A stretch of DNA of 64,000 bases from Pedobacter mendelii (GTDB lineage Bacteria > Bacteroidota > Bacteroidia > Sphingobacteriales > Sphingobacteriaceae): NCBI RefSeq assembly GCF_014635725.1, contig NZ_BMDJ01000001.1:186001-250000 (forward strand), given 5' to 3'. Numbering within the stretch: the stretch's first letter is position 1; the number at the start of each line of letters is the position of its first letter. The position numbers and the translations under genes were made by a program. The notes beneath the pieces are model-generated. The model was not told the origin of the DNA. It searched no databases and worked only from the letters and a program-made list of their open reading frames with translations. Positions 8,154 through 16,092 of the stretch are shown here, piece after piece.

Positions 8154-10361
8154 GTGCAAAAAATATTTGTCTTTCTTTTTTTACTGATTTGCCCGATTTT
8201 ATTATTCGGTCAGCAAAAAGGTTCTATTATAAAAATCGTAAGTTCTGACAGGATAACCGGAAACATGAAATTAAAGGTTTCTTACCTTATAAATCCGGTT
8301 TTTCAACAAGATAACGCAATTTTAACCTGCGATAGTGCGGTGCTTTATACAGAAAGAAATTACTTTGAAGCGTACAAAAATGTTCACATCCAGCAATTAA
8401 CAACAGACATTTATTCTGATGAGTTGCAGTACGACGGGAATAAGAAGCATGCCCACTTAACAGGAAATGTTAAAATGGTTGATCCAAAATCTACTTTAAC
8501 CACAAACATTCTGGATTATAATATGGTGGCCAAAATCGGTACTTATACCAATGGCGGTAAAATTGTAACTCAAGATCAGGGCGTTACATTAACCAGTAAA
8601 AATGGCTATTACTTTAACACCACCAGCGATGCTTATTTTAGATATAACGTTGTAGTGGTAACACCTCAAAGTACCATAAAATCGGATACGATGCGCTATA
8701 ATGTTGATACCAAATGGACGTATTTTTATGGGCCAACCAACATTAAAGGCAAGGATGATAACTTATACACTGAAAATGGCGCTTATAATACCTTAAATGA
8801 AGATGCTTATTTCGGGAAAAAGAATTTATATACACAAGGAACAAAATCTTTAAAAGGAGATAGTTTGTACTATTACGGTAAAGTTGGTTATGGTAAAGCG
8901 GTAAGAAATATCGTTTTCACGGATAAGAAAGACGGCACTAAAATGTTTGGCGATTTGGGCTTTTATTACAAGATTGATCAACGAACATTAGTAACTAAAA
9001 ACGCCTATATAGATCTAATTTCGGGAGATTCGATAACGGTAAATAATAAAAAGCGCCCTGATACTTTACGTCTTGGTGCCGATACTTTGCAAACGCAAAT
9101 GGTGTTGCAAAAAACTTTGAAACTAATTCCTAAAATATCTGTAAAAGCGGATAACCAGGTTGGTGAGGATGAAGAGGAAACGGAAAAACCTGAAAAAGCA
9201 CCAAAAATTACTGTCATGCCTTCAGATAATAAAAACCAAAAAACTACTAACCGTGATACAAAGGCTAAACGCGGAGAAAAACTTCCGCCAAAAAAAACCG
9301 AAAATATTCCTGATAAGATAAAAGATAGTTTAAAAACCAAAATTGATTCTTCAACTATAAATTTAGCTAAAGCAAAAACAGATACACTTTTGAAAGATGT
9401 AAAAATTAAAGCTAAAGCTGATTCGGTAGTTAAAGTTTTATCAAAAGTAAAAGTAGATTCATTACAAAAAAATCTATTAAAAAAAGGCATTAAAGACACT
9501 TTAAATAAAGTTATTTCAAATCTAAAACCCGGTATTTTAAAACCCGATTCTGCAATTAACCCACTTGATACGATAACAACTCGAATTATTAAAGCCTATC
9601 ATAACGTAAAAATTTTTAAAAGTAATATTCAGGCTAAAACGGATAGTTTATTTTATACCAATGCCGATTCTACATTGCGCTGTTTTGGCAATCCGATTAT
9701 TTGGTCAGAAGGTTCGCAAGTTGTTGGCGATACCATTTATGTTCAGTTTAAAAAGAATAAGTTAAACAACTTACAAGCTTTTCGAAATGCTTTCTTAGTA
9801 AATACACCAGCCGATTCATTGCGGTTTAATCAGATTAAAGGTCGTTATATGACCGGTTTTTTCGCTGAAGGAAAACTCAAAACTTTATACGTCGACGGAA
9901 ATGCAGAAAGCATTTATTACACACAAGATGATAGCACAAAAGTTTATAAGGAGATGAACCAAACGGTAAGTAGCCGCATAAAATTTACGTTTAAAAATAA
10001 TGATATTGATGATATTGTTTACATTAACAGTATTGAAGGCGCTTTAAATCCTGAGGTAAAAACCGAAAAAGATAATGTTTTGAAAGGCTTCTCATGGAAA
10101 CCGAAAGAGAGGCCAAAGTCAAGGAAAGAAGCAATTGGCGCTTCGGGTAGCAAAGCTAAAGCTAAGCCGAAAACTACACCTGCAAAAGCAACACCAAAAA
10201 CCGTGACTAAGCCGCTTGCTAGTAAATCACCTGTTGTGAGTAAACCAATTGTGCCTAAATTTATACCTAAAACCGATTCGTTGCCAAATTTTGGCATTAA
10301 ACCAATTTTGCCCAAAAAGGATACGACTAAAGTAGCTCCAAAACTCTTATTTAAACAATAA
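8154..10361 (+). CDS. OstA/LptA-like organic solvent tolerance protein, exported
   Basis: 735 residues with a GTG start, the only start codon that retains the signal peptide (MQKIFVFLFLLICPILLFGQ). Residues about 25-310 are OstA/LptA-type beta-jellyroll repeats (DSAVLYTERNYFEAYKNVHI, HAHLTGNVKMVDPKSTLTTN, SLYYYGKVGYGKAVRNIVF), the fold that carries lipopolysaccharide across the periplasm. A Lys/Asp/Thr-rich linker (about 335-470) follows, then a second OstA-like block (about 475-625, DSLFYTNADSTLRCFGNPI). A Pro/Lys-rich tail rich in AKAKPK and PKTD-type repeats closes the protein. An envelope-biogenesis role is inferred from fold. The family is usual in Bacteroidota and longer than proteobacterial LptA (about 185 residues). 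Confidence 0.85.
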   Translation: MQKIFVFLFLLICPILLFGQQKGSIIKIVSSDRITGNMKLKVSYLINPVFQQDNAILTCDSAVLYTERNYFEAYKNVHIQQLTTDIYSDELQYDGNKKHAHLTGNVKMVDPKSTLTTNILDYNMVAKIGTYTNGGKIVTQDQGVTLTSKNGYYFNTTSDAYFRYNVVVVTPQSTIKSDTMRYNVDTKWTYFYGPTNIKGKDDNLYTENGAYNTLNEDAYFGKKNLYTQGTKSLKGDSLYYYGKVGYGKAVRNIVFTDKKDGTKMFGDLGFYYKIDQRTLVTKNAYIDLISGDSITVNNKKRPDTLRLGADTLQTQMVLQKTLKLIPKISVKADNQVGEDEEETEKPEKAPKITVMPSDNKNQKTTNRDTKAKRGEKLPPKKTENIPDKIKDSLKTKIDSSTINLAKAKTDTLLKDVKIKAKADSVVKVLSKVKVDSLQKNLLKKGIKDTLNKVISNLKPGILKPDSAINPLDTITTRIIKAYHNVKIFKSNIQAKTDSLFYTNADSTLRCFGNPIIWSEGSQVVGDTIYVQFKKNKLNNLQAFRNAFLVNTPADSLRFNQIKGRYMTGFFAEGKLKTLYVDGNAESIYYTQDDSTKVYKEMNQTVSSRIKFTFKNNDIDDIVYINSIEGALNPEVKTEKDNVLKGFSWKPKERPKSRKEAIGASGSKAKAKPKTTPAKATPKTVTKPLASKSPVVSKPIVPKFIPKTDSLPNFGIKPILPKKDTTKVAPKLLFKQ

Positions 10362-10395
10362 ACTAGGATTGACTATCCCAATCTCATTATAAAAC

Positions 10396-10968
10396 TTACT
10401 TTGTTAAAAACGCTAACATTTTTTTCAAGGCAATTGCTCGGTGGCTGATTCTATTCTTTTCCTTCATATCCATTTCTGCAAAAGTAATCTCATAGCCATC
10501 AGGTTGAAAAATCGGGTCGTAACCAAAACCTTTGTCACCAGCCAATTCGGCTCTTATCGTTCCATTTATTACGCCTTCAAACAAATGGTTTTCGCCATTT
10601 TGCATTAAAGAAATAACGGTTTTAAATCTTGCATTTCGATTGTTAATTCCATTCAATTTCTTTAATACTAAATTGGTGTTCTCCAAACTATCACGACTAC
10701 CAGAATACCTTGCAGAATATACTCCAGGCTCGTTATGTAGTGCTTCTATCTCTAAACCACTGTCATCCGCAAAACAATCTAAATTAAAATGTTCTGCAAC
10801 AAAATTACTTTTAAGTGTAGCATTCCCTTCTAATGTATTGGCAGTTTCAGGGATGTCCGTAAAACAACCAATATCTTCCAGGTTTAAAACTTCATACTGC
10901 CCAATTAAAGCAGCACGAATTTCTTCGGTTTTATGTTGATTATTGGTTGCAAAAACAAGTTTTTTCAT
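10396..10968 (-). CDS. rdgB: XTP/dITP diphosphatase (RdgB/HAM1 family)
   Basis: 190 residues, normal family length. It removes pyrophosphate from dITP, XTP and ITP to keep deaminated purines out of nucleic acids. Visible motifs are the N-terminal FATNNQHKTEEI nucleotide-binding loop, FADDSGLEIEALHNEPGVYSARYSG with the acidic metal ligands, GFGYDPIFQPDGYEITFAEM, and KNRISHRAIALKKM at the C-terminus. It is cytoplasmic. It lies 24 bp downstream of the gene at 10993-11646 in the same direction, so the two probably form an operon. It converges on the OstA-like gene with a 34-bp gap. Confidence 0.95.
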   Translation of the reverse strand: MKKLVFATNNQHKTEEIRAALIGQYEVLNLEDIGCFTDIPETANTLEGNATLKSNFVAEHFNLDCFADDSGLEIEALHNEPGVYSARYSGSRDSLENTNLVLKKLNGINNRNARFKTVISLMQNGENHLFEGVINGTIRAELAGDKGFGYDPIFQPDGYEITFAEMDMKEKNRISHRAIALKKMLAFLTK

Positions 10969-10992
10969 TAGATTAAATTAAAATCGAACCTT

Positions 10993-11646
10993 TTACTTAA
11001 TTTTTTGAAGGTGAGCCCAAAGTGCTTTCTTTTCAGCAAGATTACCATCCAAATCGTGCAGATTAGGTGCAAAAATCATCCTGGTTTTTTCATGGATCAG
11101 GATGTCATTTTCCCAAACGAAATTTAATTTTAGGTGATTGGTTTCAACACCAAATGCCAGCATCAATTGGGGCCTAAAAAATTGCTTTAGTTCCGCGTAA
11201 TCAGTTCCGCTATGGTTGGCATAATTTAAAAGTGCAAAATCCGGTGTACTTAAGTCAATGGCTTTTACAATTTTCCGAAGCAATTCCCGCCCCTGTTCTG
11301 TACTTACATCATTAACTGAATCGTTAACTAAAATTAATACAGACTTTCCATTTCCACCTAAAAACTTAAACACTTTCGACTGAATTGGCTCCTCTGCTAC
11401 AAGTAGAATTTCGACGTTTTCAGAATAATTATTTACCGAAAGCTTAGGTTTTTCATCATCTAATGGTAAGATTTTTATGCTTTCTACAGGTTTTTCTACA
11501 GCAACAATTTCAACCATATTTTCAGAAGAAACAGCCTCATTATTAGCAGGAACACCGATTTTTACGGTATTATCTTCAACTAAAAAAACATCTTCCGTAA
11601 AAAATAATCGTAAAGCATTAGCATTGTTGGTAACCTGACTTTCCAT
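10993..11646 (-). CDS. Conserved hypothetical protein, possibly DNA polymerase III psi-like
   Basis: 217 residues, no signal peptide. The N-terminal half is acidic and low in complexity (about residues 30-75, rich in E, V and K). The C-terminal half looks like a compact alpha/beta domain: VEILLVAEEP, GGNGKSVLILVNDS, ELLRKIVKAIDL, DFALLNYA, PQLMLAFGVE, MIFAPNLHDLDGNLAEKKALWAHLQKI. The last segment (hydrophobic, then L..L..N...K..LW..L) resembles the C-terminus of HolD, the psi subunit of the clamp loader, where the same region reads L..LRANP.A...LW. That resemblance is from memory and weak. The gene precedes rdgB in a likely two-gene operon, which fits nucleotide or replication housekeeping. 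Confidence 0.55.
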   Translation of the reverse strand: MESQVTNNANALRLFFTEDVFLVEDNTVKIGVPANNEAVSSENMVEIVAVEKPVESIKILPLDDEKPKLSVNNYSENVEILLVAEEPIQSKVFKFLGGNGKSVLILVNDSVNDVSTEQGRELLRKIVKAIDLSTPDFALLNYANHSGTDYAELKQFFRPQLMLAFGVETNHLKLNFVWENDILIHEKTRMIFAPNLHDLDGNLAEKKALWAHLQKIK

Positions 11647-11657
11647 TCGTATTTTTG
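11627..11657 (+). promoter_or_regulatory. Promoter for the mini-SurA gene (-33 TTG, -7 TATTTTTG)
   Basis: TTG at 11627-11629, a 20-bp spacer and TATTTTTG at 11650-11657 give a consensus Bacteroidota promoter reading right. It overlaps the first codons of the divergent gene at 10993-11646. The predicted transcription start is near 11663. Confidence 0.6.
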
Positions 11658-11750
11658 CGGTATAATAATATCTGTTAAAATTAGTTAAATATCTTATAAT
11701 AGCCCCGCTTATTGTTACTTTTATCCATTAAAATTTATAGAACCTTCTGT

Positions 11751-12338
11751 GTGAGAAAAGCTTATTGCTTATTTTTTTTCGGTTTGTTGTGTAGTTCGGC
11801 GTTTGCACAAAACGTTGCCACAATTAGCAGTAAACCTTTAAGCAGCAAAGAGTTTATGTGGGCATACAAAAAAAGTCATAATGGAAACAGCGCCTCAGAT
11901 TACAACGAATTACTGACCTATTTAAATTTGTACATCAACTTTAAACTAAAAGTATTAGATGCCCGCGAAATGGGACTTGATAAAAGCGACACTTACCAGG
12001 AAGAGATTAAAACATACGAAGGTGCCTTAGAAGTACATAAAAAAGTTATTAATTCCAATAAAGAACACGATTATCTACTTAATGAATACCGCGAAGGTGT
12101 TTTAATGTTTAATGTTTCTGAGCAAAAAATATGGAACAAGGCGCAGGAAGACGAACAGGCAATTGATGATTACTACAAAAAAAATAAACAAAATTACAAC
12201 AAACCATTAAGTGAGGTGAGGGGTGAGGTAATTGCCGATTATCAGCAGAAACTGGAAGATAATTGGCTTAATAGCTTAAAAGAAAAGTACCCGGTTAAAA
12301 TTAATGAGAATGAATTAAGGAAATTAATTAAGCTTTAA
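11751..12338 (+). CDS. Secreted SurA/PpiD-like chaperone fragment without PPIase domains
   Basis: About 195 residues from GTG 11751, chosen because it begins a standard signal peptide (RKAYCLFFFGLLCSSAFAQ); a TTG at 11712 would add 13 residues with no benefit. The mature protein has the N-terminal chaperone segment of large Bacteroidota peptidylprolyl isomerases (SSKEFMWAYKK, LTYLNLYINFKLKVLDAREM, YQEEIKTYEGAL). It then passes straight to their C-terminal segment (LLNEYREGVLMFNVSEQKIW, SEVRGEVIADYQQKLEDNWL, KYPVKINENEL). The two or three parvulin (PPIC) domains that normally lie between are absent. It precedes full-length surA by 60 bp on the same strand, so both likely handle outer-membrane protein folding in the periplasm. 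Confidence 0.75.
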   Translation: MRKAYCLFFFGLLCSSAFAQNVATISSKPLSSKEFMWAYKKSHNGNSASDYNELLTYLNLYINFKLKVLDAREMGLDKSDTYQEEIKTYEGALEVHKKVINSNKEHDYLLNEYREGVLMFNVSEQKIWNKAQEDEQAIDDYYKKNKQNYNKPLSEVRGEVIADYQQKLEDNWLNSLKEKYPVKINENELRKLIKL

Positions 12339-12372
12339 TTTCATCAAATTCAATTAATTAAACCATTAGTAT

Positions 12373-12380
12373 TAAATTTG
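12373..12380 (+). promoter_or_regulatory. -7 box (TAAATTTG) for surA
   Basis: A perfect TAnnTTTG match 18 bp before the surA ATG, giving a predicted leader of about 13 nt. It suggests surA can be expressed independently of the mini-SurA gene upstream. Confidence 0.45.
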
Positions 12381-12398
12381 CAAAATATAATAAACAGA

Positions 12399-13760
12399 AT
12401 GAAGAAAGTTTTTTTAGTAGTAACTGGTTTGATTAGCTTGTTTTTAAATAGCTATGCTCAAAAAAATAACGTAGATAAAGTTGCTGCTGTAGTAGGTAAT
12501 GGTATTATTTTATTATCCGATTTAAACCAACAATACACACAATATTTATACCAGGGAAATCAACCTAACCCAAGTATTAAATGTATGATTTTACAGCAAA
12601 CTTTAACACAAAAACTGCTTAAACAACAAGCAGAAATAGATTCAGTTATGGTAGAAGACAATCAGGTAGATGATGAAGTAAACAGAAGAATGCGTACGAT
12701 GATGCAACGTGCCGGTGGCCAGGAGCGTTTAGAATCGTTTTTAAATAAATCTTTATTGCAATATAAAGATGAAATGAGGCCTTCGATAAAAGATGAATTG
12801 CAGGCCCAGAAAATGCAGAGTAAAATTACCGAACACATTAATGTTACGCCAATGGAGGTTGAAAAGTATTTCAAATCTTTGGGCGATAGTGTTCCAGAAT
12901 TCAACACAGAAGTTGAGGTTGGTGAAGTAATTTTAAATCCTCAGTTAACAAAAGCGGAGAAAGAAAGATTTCGCGATAAAATTGAGGCTTTACGTTTGCG
13001 AATAAAGGGTGGTGAAGATTTTGGCGCTTTAGCAAAAGCTTATTCAGAAGATCCGGGTTCAGTTGGAGATGGAGGCGATTTGGGTTTCTTCGATAGAAAC
13101 CAGATGGCTAAAGAGTTCACTTCATGGGCTTTTAAACTTAAAGCTGGTGAAATGTCTCCTGTATTTGAAACAGAATTTGGTTTCCATATTTTACAGGTAA
13201 TTGAGCGCCGTGGTGAACAGGTTCATGCACGCCACATTTTAATCATGCCAAAAAGCACTCAATCAAGTTTAGACAGAGTAAAACTCCACGCGGATAGTAT
13301 TTACAACAATTTAATGGCTAAAAAATTAAGTTTCGCCGCGGCAGCTAATTTATATTCTGATAATAAAGAAACTAAATATAACGGCGGAATGATGCTTAAT
13401 GCAGAGGATGTGCAATCAAGAAGTACCTTTATTCCTTTATATAAGTTAGACCCATCTATATTTTTAGTGATTGATACCATGAAAGTTGGCAGCATTTCAA
13501 AACCAAACCTATTTACAGGAGCGGATGGGAAACAAGGTTACCGTTTATTATATTTGAAATCGAAAATCCCGCCTCACAAAGCTAATTTAGCACAGGATTT
13601 TCCGAAAATAAGAGATGCGGCACAAGCAGATAAAATTAATCGTACATTGAGCGAGTGGTTCGAAAAACGTCGTGAAAGCACATTTATCAAAATTGATGAT
13701 GAATTTGAAACTTGTCCTGAATTAAAAATCTGGACTAAGAAAACTACTGAAACCAAGTAA
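12399..13760 (+). CDS. surA: Periplasmic peptidylprolyl isomerase and chaperone SurA
   Basis: 453 residues from ATG 12399; a TTG 21 bp upstream lies within the -7 box and is rejected. The signal peptide is MKKVFLVVTGLISLFLNSYAQ. The SurA N-terminal chaperone domain follows (VDKVAAVVGNGIILLSDLNQ to about residue 165). Next is a parvulin domain (VEVGEVILNP to FGFHILQVIERRGE, with the diagnostic YSEDPGSVGDGGDLGFF) and a second, more divergent parvulin domain (ARHILIMPK to LLYLKSK). The C-terminal helix is IRDAAQADKINRTLSEWFEK. It escorts unfolded outer-membrane proteins to the BAM complex. Its stop codon touches the start of the MoxR gene, so the two are cotranscribed. Confidence 0.92.
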   Translation: MKKVFLVVTGLISLFLNSYAQKNNVDKVAAVVGNGIILLSDLNQQYTQYLYQGNQPNPSIKCMILQQTLTQKLLKQQAEIDSVMVEDNQVDDEVNRRMRTMMQRAGGQERLESFLNKSLLQYKDEMRPSIKDELQAQKMQSKITEHINVTPMEVEKYFKSLGDSVPEFNTEVEVGEVILNPQLTKAEKERFRDKIEALRLRIKGGEDFGALAKAYSEDPGSVGDGGDLGFFDRNQMAKEFTSWAFKLKAGEMSPVFETEFGFHILQVIERRGEQVHARHILIMPKSTQSSLDRVKLHADSIYNNLMAKKLSFAAAANLYSDNKETKYNGGMMLNAEDVQSRSTFIPLYKLDPSIFLVIDTMKVGSISKPNLFTGADGKQGYRLLYLKSKIPPHKANLAQDFPKIRDAAQADKINRTLSEWFEKRRESTFIKIDDEFETCPELKIWTKKTTETK

Positions 13761-14729
13761 ATGCCGATGCAGTACAATAACGAAGTAGAAGCTGTAGATG
13801 CACTTCATCAATCTTTCAACAATATAAAAGCCGAAATAAGCAAAGTTGTAATTGGGCAGGATGATATTATAAAATCTGTTTTAATCGCCATTTTTAGTAA
13901 CGGACATTGTTTGTTGGTTGGTGTACCAGGATTAGCAAAAACTTTACTTGTACAAACTGTAGCATCGGTTTTAGATCTTGATTTTAACAGAATTCAATTT
14001 ACACCCGATTTAATGCCAAGCGATATTATCGGAGCAGAGATATTAGGAGAAGACAGGCACTTTAAATTTATTAAAGGACCTGTTTTTTCAAACATCATAT
14101 TGGCTGATGAGATTAACCGCACACCGCCAAAAACTCAAGCTGCTTTATTAGAAGCCATGCAAGAGAAATCTGTAACGGCTGCAGGCCAAACGCATATTTT
14201 ACCAAAACCATTTTTTGTTTTGGCAACACAAAATCCTATTGAGCAAGAAGGCACTTATCCCCTTCCCGAAGCGCAATTAGATCGCTTTATGTTCAACATT
14301 CAGTTAAACTATCCTGCTTTTGCAGATGAATTAACGATTGTAAAAAACACCACAAGTAACAAAACAATTCAGCTGCAAAAAATTATTCATGCAGATGATA
14401 TTCAATATTTCCAGAAACTGATTAGAGATATTCCTGTTACGGATAACGTTTTAGAATATGCTGTTAAACTTGCCGCTAAAACCCGTCCGAATAGTGAATT
14501 TGCTACAGATGCTATTAACAAATACATCAGCTGGGGCGCTGGTCCAAGAGCTTCGCAATTTTTAGTTTTAGGCGCTAAATGCCATGCAGCAATTTCAGGA
14601 AAGTATGCGCCAGATATTGAAGATGTTCAGGCTGTTGCAGAACCCATTCTACGCCATCGTATTGTACGTAACTATCGTGCAGAAGCGGAAAGTTTATCAA
14701 TAGAAAAAATTATAAAGGATTTGTTGTAA
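13761..14729 (+). CDS. MoxR-family AAA+ ATPase
   Basis: 322 residues; the ATG follows the surA stop with no gap. Walker A is GVPGLAKT (about residues 53-60), Walker B is IILADEINR, sensor 1 lies in FVLATQNPIEQEGTYPLPEAQLDRF, and a lid domain completes the fold. MoxR ATPases remodel or assemble metal- or cofactor-containing complexes and usually sit beside DUF58 and von Willebrand A genes. Neither partner follows here; the next gene is a small membrane protein. It is cytoplasmic. The family call is secure, the client is unknown. Coupling to surA hints at an envelope-related task. Confidence 0.92.
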   Translation: MPMQYNNEVEAVDALHQSFNNIKAEISKVVIGQDDIIKSVLIAIFSNGHCLLVGVPGLAKTLLVQTVASVLDLDFNRIQFTPDLMPSDIIGAEILGEDRHFKFIKGPVFSNIILADEINRTPPKTQAALLEAMQEKSVTAAGQTHILPKPFFVLATQNPIEQEGTYPLPEAQLDRFMFNIQLNYPAFADELTIVKNTTSNKTIQLQKIIHADDIQYFQKLIRDIPVTDNVLEYAVKLAAKTRPNSEFATDAINKYISWGAGPRASQFLVLGAKCHAAISGKYAPDIEDVQAVAEPILRHRIVRNYRAEAESLSIEKIIKDLL

Positions 14730-14833
14730 ATCTATTCGCACAGAAATTAAAGTCAAATCTTTATATTTTAAAATTGTTATTATCTTTACCACTCAATTTA
14801 CAAAGCATAAATTTTTAAATCAAAATATTCGAT

Positions 14834-15034
14834 ATGTCAGCGCACGATTCACACGCACCAGTTCAGCAAACAACAGGCATTTGGGCTTTACCATTAACCG
14901 CATGGATTATTGTATTAATTCTTTGCGTTGTGTTTACCAGACCAATTTTTCAACATGAAGAAGAATCTACTTCATCACATGACAAAACAGAAATGCCGGC
15001 TCACGAAAAAACAGAACCTGCACCGCAACACTAA
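14834..15034 (+). CDS. Small single-pass membrane protein with a His/Glu-rich tail
   Basis: 66 residues, family not recognised. A short N-terminal stretch with HDSH is followed by one transmembrane helix (about residues 16-35, IWALPLTAWIIVLILCVVF) and a hydrophilic tail rich in His, Glu and Lys (FQHEEESTSSHDKTEMPAHE). The ATG at 14834, clean stop and strong terminator 27 bp downstream support a real gene. It lies 104 bp from the MoxR gene, so it may be a separate unit. The histidines could bind metal, but nothing else supports that. Confidence 0.6.
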   Translation: MSAHDSHAPVQQTTGIWALPLTAWIIVLILCVVFTRPIFQHEEESTSSHDKTEMPAHEKTEPAPQH

Positions 15035-15060
15035 AATTATTTAGATAGATATTTAAAAAA

Positions 15061-15091
15061 ATAAATGCGCTGATTTGGTCAGCGCATTTAT
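15061..15091. terminator. Bidirectional terminator between convergent genes
   Basis: A perfect 13-bp stem (15061-15073 with 15079-15091, GC-rich core TGCGCTGA) closes a 5-nt loop. On the minus strand it is followed by a T run (complement of 15055-15060), which would end the GDPD-like transcript. On the plus strand it ends the small membrane-protein gene. Confidence 0.8.
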
Positions 15092-15109
15092 CTTTATATC
15101 CGTATTTTG

Positions 15110-15994
15110 TTATTTAATCTGTCCGATAAGATTAGGATAATCTGTTATAATTCCATCTACACCTAAGCTTTTAAAATATTTAATTTCTTTAACTGTATTT
15201 ACCGTCCATGGAATAATTTTAATACCCATTGCATGGCAGCGATCTACCAAACCTTTACCAACTAAAACAGAATAAGGACTATAAATTGTTGGTTTGAAAC
15301 CTAATTTTTCAATGTAATCTTCAAATGGTTCTTTCTCGTCTATTAATAGCGATGTCTGAATCTTTGGGTATTTTTCATGCAAATACTGCAACGTTCGCAT
15401 ATCAAAAGATTCGATTATTACTCTTTTAGAAATCTTTTTAGCATTTACAACATCCATAATCAAATCAACAAATTCTGCGGGTTCGGGTTGAAACTCATTA
15501 TCACCATTTTTAATTGTTTTAGTTTCTATACTGTAAACAGGTTTAGCCAGTTTATTTTCTTTAACATAATCTTCAACAGCATCAATGGTTTCTGAAAGCA
15601 AAGGTTTGGAAGCCTTAAATTTCATTTGGCCAGGAAAACGGCTGTGAACTTTACTTCCAACATCAAACTTCTTAATCTCCTCATAATTCATTTTATAGAT
15701 ATTGAAGTCTTTTTGATTTTTTAGAGTGATGGCTTTTCCGTTAGGCTGAAGAGAAATTTCATTATTGAAATAAGGTTCTTGCGATAATACAACTTGTTTA
15801 TCCTTCGAAATAACAGCATCCATTTCCAAAGTACTTACACCTAAATCTAATGCTTTTAGCATGCCTCGAATTGTGTTTTCGGGCATTATACCACGAGCAC
15901 CAGCTTTTCCTTGCAAATCGAATTTTTGTTTTTGTGCAGAAGCAGCTATGAATATTAAAATAAATATTGGTAAAAGAAGTGTTTTTTTATACAT
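15110..15994 (-). CDS. GDPD-fold protein lacking both catalytic histidines (probable pseudoenzyme)
   Basis: 294 residues with a signal peptide (MYKKTLLLPIFILIFIAASA, cut before Q). The TIM-barrel glycerophosphodiester phosphodiesterase framework is intact: GARGIMPENTIRGMLKALDL, TLEMDAVISKD, YSIETKT, RVIIESFDM, IIPWTVNT and GVDGIITDYP. The catalytic His-Arg that opens the family (QGHRGARG in active relatives) is Lys30-Ala31 here (QGKAGARG). The second catalytic His (SH-D/E-P) is Gln72 (VVLSQEPYF). The acidic metal ligands Glu57, Asp59 and the later Glu remain. Hydrolysis by the standard mechanism is therefore unlikely; binding or an altered reaction is possible. A canonical relative is encoded at 54979-55887. 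The gene appears monocistronic. Confidence 0.8.
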   Translation of the reverse strand: MYKKTLLLPIFILIFIAASAQKQKFDLQGKAGARGIMPENTIRGMLKALDLGVSTLEMDAVISKDKQVVLSQEPYFNNEISLQPNGKAITLKNQKDFNIYKMNYEEIKKFDVGSKVHSRFPGQMKFKASKPLLSETIDAVEDYVKENKLAKPVYSIETKTIKNGDNEFQPEPAEFVDLIMDVVNAKKISKRVIIESFDMRTLQYLHEKYPKIQTSLLIDEKEPFEDYIEKLGFKPTIYSPYSVLVGKGLVDRCHAMGIKIIPWTVNTVKEIKYFKSLGVDGIITDYPNLIGQIK

Positions 15995-16042
15995 GAAATT
16001 CGTTTTAGGAATAAACGCAAAATTAAAGATTTTAGGTATAAA

Positions 16043-16074
16043 AAAAGGGCTTTCTTTTTACGGATAGCCCTTTT
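16043..16074 (-). terminator. Rho-independent terminator after the NTF2-like gene
   Basis: A 9-bp stem AAAAGGGCT/AGCCCTTTT with a 14-nt loop begins 19 bp after the stop at 16093. On the minus strand it continues into a T run (complement of 16041-16046). Confidence 0.75.
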
Positions 16075-16092
16075 CAAAATTCACATTAAATA

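Noticed and set aside
8091..8159. Extended N-terminus of TilS from a TTG
   Set aside because: It would translate through a consensus promoter and overlap the divergent gene; the family N-terminus fits ATG 8090.
9005..9499. A 164-codon frame antisense to the OstA-like gene
   Set aside because: It lies opposite the Lys/Asp-rich linker of a clear gene, has hydrophobic composition expected from the complement of Lys/Thr-rich codons, and shows no family signature.
13761..14729. MoxR-DUF58-vWA aerotolerance operon
   Set aside because: Only the MoxR ATPase is present; the next gene is a small membrane protein and no DUF58 or vWA gene follows.
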